DNA from: Bosea sp. 29B
GTDB lineage: Bacteria; Pseudomonadota; Alphaproteobacteria; Rhizobiales; Beijerinckiaceae
DNA length: 64,000 nt
Reading direction: 5' to 3'
NCBI RefSeq assembly: GCF_902506165.1
Contig: NZ_LR733817.1
Coordinates: 5,299,625-5,363,624, forward strand
Every line of letters starts with the position of its first letter. Position 1 is the first letter of the stretch. The translations under genes were made by a program, and so were the position numbers. Shown here in pieces: positions 57,828 to 64,000 of the stretch. Below the pieces are notes generated by a model. It worked only from the letters and a program-made list of their open reading frames with translations, searched no databases and was not told the DNA's origin.

Positions 57828-58664
57828 ATGAAGCCAGCTCGCGACATCGAGCGCCTGATCGAGATCATGGCCGCGCTGCGCACCCCGGGTACCGGCTGCC
57901 CCTGGGATCTCGAGCAGGACTTCGCCTCGATCGCGCCCTACACGATCGAGGAGGCCCATGAGGTCGCCGATGCCATCGCCCGCGGCGATCTCGTCGATCT
58001 CAAGGACGAGCTTGGCGACCTCTTGCTGCAGGTCGTGTTCCACGCCCAGATGGCGCAGGAGCAGGGCAGCTTCGCCTTTCCCGACGTCGTCGAGGCGATC
58101 ACCACCAAGCTGATCCGCCGGCATCCGCATGTCTTCGGCGATGTGCGCGATCTGTCACCCGCTGAGGTCAAGGCGCTCTGGGGGCAGATCAAGGCGCAGG
58201 AGAAGGCCGACAAGGCACGCGCCAGAGCCGAGGCCGGATTGCCGGAGCCTCCGGAGGCCAAGGGCGTGCTCGCCGGCGTGCCGACCACCCTGCCCGCGCT
58301 GACCCGTGCCTGGAAGCTGCAGGCCAAGGCCTCGACGGTCGGCTTCGACTGGAACAATGCTCGCCTCGTGCTGGACAAGGTCCGTGAAGAGACCGCCGAG
58401 ATCGAGGAGGCGCTCGCCGGCGGCGACAAGGCTGCGATCCAGGAGGAGATCGGCGACCTGCTCTTCGTGGTGGCCAACCTCGCTCGCCATGTCGATGCCG
58501 ACCCCGAGGCCTGCCTGACTGCCGCCAACGCCAAGTTCGAACGGCGCTTCGCGGGCATAGAGGCCGCGCTGGAGCGCCAGGGGCGCGAGCCGCGGCAGGC
58601 CACCCTGGAGGAGCTCGAAGAGCTCTGGCAGCAGGTCAAGCGCACCGAGCGCGCGACCCCTTGA
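57828..58664 (+). CDS. mazG: Nucleoside triphosphate pyrophosphohydrolase MazG
   Basis: A 278-residue protein with two MazG domains. The first has CPWDLEQDFASIAPYTIEEAHEVADAI and DELGDLLLQVVFHAQMAQE (EExxE...ExxD, metal binding). The second, from about residue 155, has KVREETAEIEEALAGGDK and EEIGDLLFVVANLARH. It hydrolyses (d)NTPs, among them damaged ones, to NMP and pyrophosphate. A TGAGAAGGATTGC ribosome site precedes the ATG at 57828. A strong bidirectional terminator follows. Confidence 0.95.
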   Translation: MKPARDIERLIEIMAALRTPGTGCPWDLEQDFASIAPYTIEEAHEVADAIARGDLVDLKDELGDLLLQVVFHAQMAQEQGSFAFPDVVEAITTKLIRRHPHVFGDVRDLSPAEVKALWGQIKAQEKADKARARAEAGLPEPPEAKGVLAGVPTTLPALTRAWKLQAKASTVGFDWNNARLVLDKVREETAEIEEALAGGDKAAIQEEIGDLLFVVANLARHVDADPEACLTAANAKFERRFAGIEAALERQGREPRQATLEELEELWQQVKRTERATP

Positions 58665-58674
58665 ACAAATGAAA

Positions 58675-58697
58675 ACGCCGGGCACGAGGCCCGGCGT
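58675..58697. terminator. Bidirectional terminator between mazG and IalB genes
   Basis: ACGCCGGGC and GCCCGGCGT form a perfect 9-bp stem with loop ACGAG, 11 bases after mazG. On the minus strand it is followed by TTTCATTTG, on the plus strand by ...GATTTT some bases on. It should end both converging transcripts. Confidence 0.8.
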
Positions 58698-58724
58698 CGA
58701 TAGCGATTTTACCTGGTCGATCGA

Positions 58725-59558
58725 TCAGGGCTTCGGAGCCGGCGCGGGCGTCGCGCCCGGAGCCGGGGCGGCCGGCGTACCGGGGGCCGGCGCCGCGCCA
58801 GGCGTGGCCTCGGCGCCGCCGAGGCGCTTGCGCAGCTCTTCCTGGCGCTTGGCGAGCTCGTCCTGCAGCGCCTTCTGCTGCTCTTCCAGAACCTTCGGAT
58901 CGATCGGCGCGCCGTCGAAGGCCTTGGCGAAGTCAGCCATCGGGATGGCGAAGGTGACCTCGCGCGCACCCTGGTTCTGCACGCTGATGTTGAGGGTGGT
59001 GCCCTTCTTCATCGCGTTGATGAAGTCGTCCTTGACCTGCGCCTCGGCGAAGCAGCCGTTCGGGAAGCAGATCGCGTAACGGCCGGGCGTCGGCTGCGCG
59101 TTGTCGACGCCGAAGCGGATGCCCGGCTGCAGCAGCAGGCCGAGCGGCATCAGGAAGCGCACGATCTTGTTGGCGTCGCCCTTGACGTCGTAAACCGCGG
59201 CGGCAAGCACCGGCTGGCCCTGGTCCGAGACGAAGTCGCGGGTGGTGTAGCAGATTTCCTTGTTGGCGGCCGGGTCCTTGCCGCAGACCTTGGTCCAGCT
59301 CGTCTGCGACGGCTCGGGCTTCACCTGGACGACGGTCGGGCCGGTCTGCGCAGCCTGGCCCTGGGCCGGCTGCTGAGCCGGAGCGGGCTGCTGCGCCGGC
59401 GCGGCCGGGCGGCTCGCCGGGCGCTGCGGCTGCGCCTGCTGCGCGCTCGCGGCGATCGGAGCTAGAGCGACGGCGGCGCCCAGGATGAGCACGAGGCCGC
59501 GGACCGTGCTCTTCGCGGTGGCGCCCTGGCTCCGGGACAGGCGGGTCGAAGCTGACAT
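58725..59558 (-). CDS. Invasion-associated locus B (IalB) family protein
   Basis: A 277-residue periplasmic protein. The signal peptide (about 20-45) ends in ASAQQ. A Pro/Gln/Ala-rich linker (about 46-85) follows, then the IalB domain: WTKVCGKDPAANKEICYTTR, VLAAAVYDVKG, IVRFLMPLGLLLQPGIRFGV and RYAICFPNGCFAEAQVKDDF with the conserved four Cys. After it comes a Glu/Lys-rich coiled-coil-like segment (EEQQKALQDELAKRQEELRK) and a Pro/Ala tail. IalB is a virulence factor in Bartonella, but homologs are general in Hyphomicrobiales, so no pathogenic role follows. AAGGAAACGC precedes the ATG at 59558. Confidence 0.9.
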   Translation of the reverse strand: MSASTRLSRSQGATAKSTVRGLVLILGAAVALAPIAASAQQAQPQRPASRPAAPAQQPAPAQQPAQGQAAQTGPTVVQVKPEPSQTSWTKVCGKDPAANKEICYTTRDFVSDQGQPVLAAAVYDVKGDANKIVRFLMPLGLLLQPGIRFGVDNAQPTPGRYAICFPNGCFAEAQVKDDFINAMKKGTTLNISVQNQGAREVTFAIPMADFAKAFDGAPIDPKVLEEQQKALQDELAKRQEELRKRLGGAEATPGAAPAPGTPAAPAPGATPAPAPKP

Positions 59559-59797
59559 CTGCGTTTCCTTGACCATGAAACTGGTTCGGCCGCCGTATCC
59601 GGCGGCATGCATCACCCAAGGCTCAACCAGCAAGGTGCCGGAGCCGGTGGCGGCGTGAGCACATCAAGCGAGATTGCGGCGTTTGGATGACGCCCGGCCT
59701 GCGTTTAGCGAGTTCCGTCGCAGGTTTCCAGCCCCGAAGAGCCCGGCGCGACAAGTTTGATCGCATGTTATCCTGCGGCAGGGAATCAGTTTCGAGC

Positions 59798-61648
59798 ATG
59801 CATCGACCTTTCAGCGCAGCGGCGCGTTCCGCTTGGTGTCTCGGGCTCGCCCTGGCGGGCCTGGCGGTTTTCGGGCCGATCGGGAACCTGCGCGCTGCAG
59901 CGGCCGAGAACGATGCCGCCATCGCCATGCATGGCGAGCCGGAGCTGCCCAAGGGTTTCGCTCACCTGCCCTATGCCGATCCGCAGGCGCCGAAGGGCGG
60001 GCGAATCATCTACGGCCAGCAGGGCACCTTCGACAGCCTCAATCCGCTGGTGGTGCTGGGTGTCGCCCCCGACGCAGTGCCGCGCTATGTCCAGCAGAGC
60101 CTGCTCTTCCGCTCCGCCGACGAGCCTTTCACCGCCTATGGCTTGCTGGCGAGCAAGGTCGAGCTCAACACGGAGCGGACCCGCCTCGCCTTTGAGATCG
60201 ATCCGCGCGCCCGCTTCTCCGATGGCAAGCCGGTGACGGCTGAGGACGTGATCTTCACCTTCGAGATGCTGAAGACCAAGGGCAAGCCGTTCCATCGCTC
60301 GAGCCTGGCGCGAGTGACCAAGGTCGAGGCACCCTCGCCCGATCGCGTCGTTTTCGAGCTCGGCGACGGTTCCAACCGTGAATTGCCGCTGGTGATCGGC
60401 GCCATGCCGATCTTCGCCAAGCACGCGACCAACGCCGAGAAGTTCGGCGATACCAGCTTCAAACCGGCGCTCGGCTCCGGTCCCTACCTCGTTGAGGAGG
60501 TCAAGCCCGGTGAGATGCTCAGGCTGAAGCGCCGCAAGGATTTCTGGGCTGAGGATCATGCGCTCACACGTGGCCTCTTCAACGCCGACGAGATCCGCTA
60601 CGATTTCTACCGCGATTCCAATGCCTTGTTCGAAGCTTTCAAGGCTGGGCTTTATGACGTCCGCCTTGAAAGCGACCCGACGCGCTGGATGACCGGCTAT
60701 GACGTGCCCGCCGTGCGCGATGGCCGGATCGTCCGCGATACGTTCCGCTTCCAGACGCCCAAGGGCATGACCGGGCTGGTCTTCAACACACGCCGCCCGC
60801 AATTCGCCGATATCCGCGTCCGCGAGGCGCTGGCGATGCTGTTCGACTTCGAATGGGCTAATCGCAACCTGTTCCACGGCGTCTATCGCCGTGCCGGCAG
60901 CTTCTTCGCCGACAGCGAGCTCTCGGCACTGGGTGTAGCCGCCGATGAGCGCGAGAAGGCGCTGCTCGCGGCTTTTCCAGGCGCCGTGCGGGACGACATC
61001 CTCGCCGGAACCTGGGCACCGGCCGCGACCGACGGTTCCGGCCGCGACCGCGACCAGGCGCGTCGCGCGCTCGATCTGCTGGAAGCCGCCGGCTACCGGC
61101 TGGACGACGGGCAGTTGCGCAAGGATGGCCAGAGCGAGGCTTTCGGCTTCGAGATCACCGTCACCAACCGCCCGCAGGAACGGCTGGCGCTGAACTATGC
61201 GACCTCGCTCGCCCGCCTGGGCATCACCGTCTCGGTGCGGTTGATCGACGACGTCCAGTACTGGCGCCGGCTCTCGACCTTCGACTTCGACATGATCCAG
61301 TGGACCTGGCCGGCCTCGGCCTCGCCCGGCAACGAGCAGATCGGACGCTGGGGCTCGGCCAATGCCGAGCGCAAGGGCGCGCTCAACTATGCCGGCGTGC
61401 GCTCGCCAGCCATCGACGCGACGCTGCAGGCACTGCTGGCGGCACGAACGCGCGAGGATTTCGTCGCCACGGTGCGCACGCTCGACCGTTTGCTGCTGTC
61501 CGGCTTCTACGTCGTGCCGCTCTACTATCTGCCGGAGACGTGGCTGGCGCGTGCGCGCGAGATCTCCCTGCCCAAGCGGCGACCGAAATTCTTCTTCTCC
61601 AATGAGACGCTGGCGCGGTCGCCCTCCCCGCCCGCGCCCGCCAACTAG
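59798..61648 (+). CDS. Extracellular solute-binding protein (YejA-like peptide ABC receptor)
   Basis: A 616-residue family 5 receptor. Signal peptide to about residue 31 (GNLRAAA). AMHGEPELPKGFAHLPYADP and GGRIIYGQQGTFDSLNPLVV are typical of YejA-type microcin C/oligopeptide receptors. LALNYATSLARLGITVSVRL and WTWPASASPGNEQIGRWGS follow. No permease or ATPase genes (yejBEF) lie directly downstream; the next gene is unrelated. A second possible start lies at 59765, without a ribosome site. Confidence 0.92.
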   Translation: MHRPFSAAARSAWCLGLALAGLAVFGPIGNLRAAAAENDAAIAMHGEPELPKGFAHLPYADPQAPKGGRIIYGQQGTFDSLNPLVVLGVAPDAVPRYVQQSLLFRSADEPFTAYGLLASKVELNTERTRLAFEIDPRARFSDGKPVTAEDVIFTFEMLKTKGKPFHRSSLARVTKVEAPSPDRVVFELGDGSNRELPLVIGAMPIFAKHATNAEKFGDTSFKPALGSGPYLVEEVKPGEMLRLKRRKDFWAEDHALTRGLFNADEIRYDFYRDSNALFEAFKAGLYDVRLESDPTRWMTGYDVPAVRDGRIVRDTFRFQTPKGMTGLVFNTRRPQFADIRVREALAMLFDFEWANRNLFHGVYRRAGSFFADSELSALGVAADEREKALLAAFPGAVRDDILAGTWAPAATDGSGRDRDQARRALDLLEAAGYRLDDGQLRKDGQSEAFGFEITVTNRPQERLALNYATSLARLGITVSVRLIDDVQYWRRLSTFDFDMIQWTWPASASPGNEQIGRWGSANAERKGALNYAGVRSPAIDATLQALLAARTREDFVATVRTLDRLLLSGFYVVPLYYLPETWLARAREISLPKRRPKFFFSNETLARSPSPPAPAN

Positions 61649-61656
61649 GTCCGGCA

Positions 61657-62691
61657 ATGCGGATGGGCTCCGACGAAATCTCCATCGGCGCGCTGGTCGA
61701 AGGGCTCGATTTCGACAGCCTGCTCAAGGCGCTCGCCGCCCGTCGCGGCTATGAGCCGGCCTTCCGCGACCCGCCGGGCCGGCGCGACTGGAGCGATTTT
61801 TCCCCCAATGCCTTCGGCTTCGCCGAGCTCGACGGCCGCGTCGACCGGCTCGCCAACCTTCTCCTCCTCGCCAAGCCCCAGCCCGGCGCCTGCGTCGCGA
61901 TCCTGGCGCCGCTCGGCCCTGAGGCGCTGATCTCGATCCTTGCCAGCCTGCGGGCCGGCCTGTCGCCGATGCTCCTGCCGACGCATGCCAAGGAAACGGA
62001 ACTCTTGCCCATTATCGAGCGCTCCGGCGCCGTCATGGCGCTGGGCGTGCCGCGGATCGGCGAATTGCAGCCTTTGCACCTGCTCCGGGACGTCGCCGCC
62101 CGTTCCTTCGGCATGCGCTTCATCGGCGGCTTCGGGGCGCGCGTACCGGACGGCGTCGCGGCGCTGGAGCCGCTGCTCGGCCACGGTGCCACGCCGTCGG
62201 CTCTGCCGCCGGCTGCGGTCCGGGCGCCGATCCGCGTCGTCGACGGCCACAGCCTCGCCGGCCCCTTCCCAGTCAGCGAGAAGGAGGTGCTTGCCAAGGC
62301 GCTCGAGATCTCGCGCGTGCTGAAGCCGCTCACCTCATCGCGCATCGTCACCACGCTGGTCGGCGGCGATCTCGCAGCGCTCGCGACCGGCCCCGGCATC
62401 GCATTGCTGACCGGCGTCGAATTGCTGCCGCTCGGCCTGTTCATGCTCGACGATCTGCGCGCCTGCCTGGAAGGCGGGCGCATGGTCCATCTCGTCATCC
62501 CCGCGGCGCTGGAGCCGGCGCTGGCGCGCTCGCGACTCGGCGGCCACAAGGCACTGAGCAGCCTCGTCGTCACCCGCCGCGCCGGCGAGGATGATGGACT
62601 GCCGCGCCTCGACCGGCCCGATCTCGCCATCGTCGACGTGATCACGCACGCACCCGAGCGCGTCGAGATCAGGCGGCGCAATCCGGGCTGA
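61657..62691 (+). CDS. ANL-superfamily-like protein without ATP-binding motif
   Basis: A 344-residue protein. The segment FGFAELDGRVDRLANLLLLA, then PQPGACVAILAPLGPEALIS with SILASLRAGLSPMLLPTHAK, is laid out like the start of acyl-CoA synthetases (YAELDRRVDRLA...LGPEALI). The middle and later parts (ALATGPGIALLTGVELLPL, HLVIPAALEPALARSRL) are also in that style. But the P-loop (S/T)SGTTGxPKG and the C-terminal lid with its catalytic Lys are missing. It may bind an acyl or carrier partner without activating it. It starts 9 bases behind the peptide receptor gene. No exact family recognised. Confidence 0.6.
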   Translation: MRMGSDEISIGALVEGLDFDSLLKALAARRGYEPAFRDPPGRRDWSDFSPNAFGFAELDGRVDRLANLLLLAKPQPGACVAILAPLGPEALISILASLRAGLSPMLLPTHAKETELLPIIERSGAVMALGVPRIGELQPLHLLRDVAARSFGMRFIGGFGARVPDGVAALEPLLGHGATPSALPPAAVRAPIRVVDGHSLAGPFPVSEKEVLAKALEISRVLKPLTSSRIVTTLVGGDLAALATGPGIALLTGVELLPLGLFMLDDLRACLEGGRMVHLVIPAALEPALARSRLGGHKALSSLVVTRRAGEDDGLPRLDRPDLAIVDVITHAPERVEIRRRNPG

Positions 62692-62705
62692 ACAAGTCGA
62701 GGGGC

Positions 62706-62816
62706 GCCGTCATGCTCGGGCTTGACCCGAGCATCTCAGGCCGGCTGAGACTCTAATAGCACCTTCTCATCCAGAGATTCTCGGGTCTGCGCTTCGCTTC
62801 GCCCGAGAATGACGGC
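62706..62816. repeat. Palindromic intergenic element (rhizobial REP/RIME style)
   Basis: A 111-base element whose ends are inverted copies: GCCGTCATGCTCGGGC on the left, GCCCGAGAATGACGGC on the right. Inside, CTCGGGCTTGACCCGAG and TTCTCGGGTCTGCGCTTCGC form smaller hairpins. It fills nearly all of the 133 bases between the ANL-like gene and mfd. Elements with such CTCGGG/CCCGAG arms are widely scattered in rhizobial and Bosea-like chromosomes; here only one copy is in the window. Confidence 0.7.
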
Positions 62817-62824
62817 TTTCTCCG

Positions 62825-64000
62825 CTACGCCGCCTTCTTCCGCTCGGCGATACGCGCGAGATCGGTGAGCAGCCGGCGCGTGCCGGTCAGGCGCTGCTCG
62901 GCTGTCTCGAAATCGTCGATGAAGACGACGCGCATGTCGGGGCGGACCTTGGCCAGCGTCCCGATCTTCGCGACATAAGAGACCAGCCCTTCCGGATTGG
63001 CGAACTCGTTGTCGCGGAAGGCGACGATGATGCCCTTCGGCCCGGCCTCGACCTTCTCGACATTGGCGCGCTTGCACAAAGCCTTGATCGCGACGATCTC
63101 CAGGAGCTGCTTGACCTCCTCCGGCAGCGGGCCGAAGCGGTCGATCAGTTCGGCGCCGAAGGATTGCAGCTCGGCGTCGTCGTCCATGGTGGAGAGGCGC
63201 TTGTAGAGCGTGAGCCTCAGCGTCAGATCGCCGACATAGTGCTCGGGGATCATCACCGGCGCGCCGATCTGGATGCTCGGCGACCAGTGCGCATCGCTCT
63301 CGATCTCGATGCCGGCCTTCAGCGCTGCCACAGCCTCCTCCAGCATCTGCTGGTAAAGCTCGTAGCCGACCTCCTTGATGTGGCCGGACTGCTCGTCGCC
63401 GAGCAGGTTGCCGGCGCCTCTGATGTCGAGGTCGTGGCTGGCAAGCTGGAAGCCGGCGCCGAGCGTGTCGAGCGATTGCAGCACCTTCAGACGCCGATCG
63501 GCCTGCTCGGTCAGCTTGCGGTTGGCCGGCACGGTGAAGAGCGCATAGGCGCGCACCTTCGAGCGGCCGACGCGCCCGCGCAGCTGGTAGAGCTGCGCCA
63601 GGCCGAACATGTCCGCACGGTGGATGATCAGCGTATTCGCGGTCGGGATGTCGAGCCCGGATTCGACGATCGTGGTCGAGAGCAGGATATCGTACTGGCC
63701 CTCATAGAAGGCCGTCATCACGTCTTCAAGCGTGCCCGCAGCCATCTGGCCATGGGCGATGCCGACCTTGCACTCCGGCACCTGCTTGTCGAGGAAGTCC
63801 TTGACGTCGGCGATGTCCTCGATGCGTGGGACGACATAGAACGAGCGCCCACCGCGGTAGCGTTCGCGCAGCAGCGCCTCGCGCACGATCAGCGGATCGA
63901 ACGGCGTGACGAAGGTGCGCACCGCCAGGCGGTCGACCGGCGGTGTCGCGATGATCGAGAGTTCGCGCACCCCGGTCATGGCGAGCTGGAGCGTGCGCGG
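62825..64000 (-). CDS. mfd: Transcription-repair coupling factor Mfd, C-terminal part
   Basis: The last 391 residues or so of Mfd; the 5' two thirds lie beyond the right edge. Translocase motifs present are FYVVPRIEDIADVKDFL, STTIVESGLDIPTANTLIIH (motif V) and LYQLRGRVGRSKVRAYAL (motif VI). The TRG region with GDEQSGHIKEVGYELYQQML and a C-terminal D7 domain (about the last 140 residues) complete it. Mfd removes stalled RNA polymerase and recruits UvrA. The internal ATG at 63979 is not the start. Confidence 0.97.
   Translation of the reverse strand, partial: PRTLQLAMTGVRELSIIATPPVDRLAVRTFVTPFDPLIVREALLRERYRGGRSFYVVPRIEDIADVKDFLDKQVPECKVGIAHGQMAAGTLEDVMTAFYEGQYDILLSTTIVESGLDIPTANTLIIHRADMFGLAQLYQLRGRVGRSKVRAYALFTVPANRKLTEQADRRLKVLQSLDTLGAGFQLASHDLDIRGAGNLLGDEQSGHIKEVGYELYQQMLEEAVAALKAGIEIESDAHWSPSIQIGAPVMIPEHYVGDLTLRLTLYKRLSTMDDDAELQSFGAELIDRFGPLPEEVKQLLEIVAIKALCKRANVEKVEAGPKGIIVAFRDNEFANPEGLVSYVAKIGTLAKVRPDMRVVFIDDFETAEQRLTGTRRLLTDLARIAERKKAA

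Overview
The window is about two-thirds G+C, densely packed, and reads as ordinary chromosome of an alphaproteobacterium, most likely order Hyphomicrobiales (Rhizobiales) and perhaps a Bosea-like genus. That placement is inferred from gene content: the DUF2849-cysI-DUF934 sulfite reductase cluster, the rlpA/D,D-carboxypeptidase-tmk-holB-metG-tatD-metallohydrolase string, IalB and RlpA proteins, an orphan tricarboxylate-type binding protein, and a palindromic intergenic element of rhizobial style. I see no phage, insertion sequence, integrase or CRISPR array. Both ends cut genes: an RND efflux adaptor on the left and mfd on the right.

1-7 kb holds a MAPEG protein, guaB, a small secreted protein, a DHA2-type drug exporter, recJ and tRNA-Glu. 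7-20 kb carries a large membrane protein, an AEC permease, a CaiB/BaiF CoA-transferase, a UbiH-type hydroxylase, a SulP/STAS transporter, a quinone oxidoreductase, rimO, a secreted protein with a duplicated Cys motif, an OmpR-type two-component pair and a PmtA-like methyltransferase.

20.2-29.9 kb is a one-directional sulfur block on the minus strand. In transcription order it reads DUF2849, cysI, DUF934, a 58-residue membrane protein, cysG, then the sulfate ABC transporter (binding protein, cysT, cysW, cysA), then OsmC and a sulfurtransferase. It covers sulfate import, siroheme synthesis and sulfite reduction. The steps between sulfate and sulfite (cysD/N/H) are not in the window.

30.6-38.6 kb is a complete high-affinity potassium locus in the order kdpF-A-B-C-D-E, preceded by an unlabelled 27-codon membrane ORF. 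The Shine-Dalgarno of that ORF lies inside a 12-bp RNA hairpin, which I consider the most interesting feature here. 38.8-44.5 kb is a patchwork of small enzymes and unknowns ending in tRNA-Ser(TGA).

44.9-52.2 kb is a plus-strand housekeeping run with overlapping genes: RlpA, a D-alanyl-D-alanine carboxypeptidase, tmk, holB, metG, tatD and a PhnP-like hydrolase. 52.4-64 kb contains an MFS permease, a VOC protein, a divergent HxlR/MaoC pair with a palindromic operator, an orphan solute receptor, recX-arfB, mazG, an IalB protein, a YejA-like peptide-binding protein, a probable degenerate acyl-CoA-synthetase-like protein, a palindromic repeat and the 3' part of mfd.

I did not find a convincing undescribed multi-gene system. 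The best leads are small: the kdp leader ORF and hairpin, the small membrane protein in the cys operon, the duplicated-motif secreted protein and the P-loop-less ANL-like protein.
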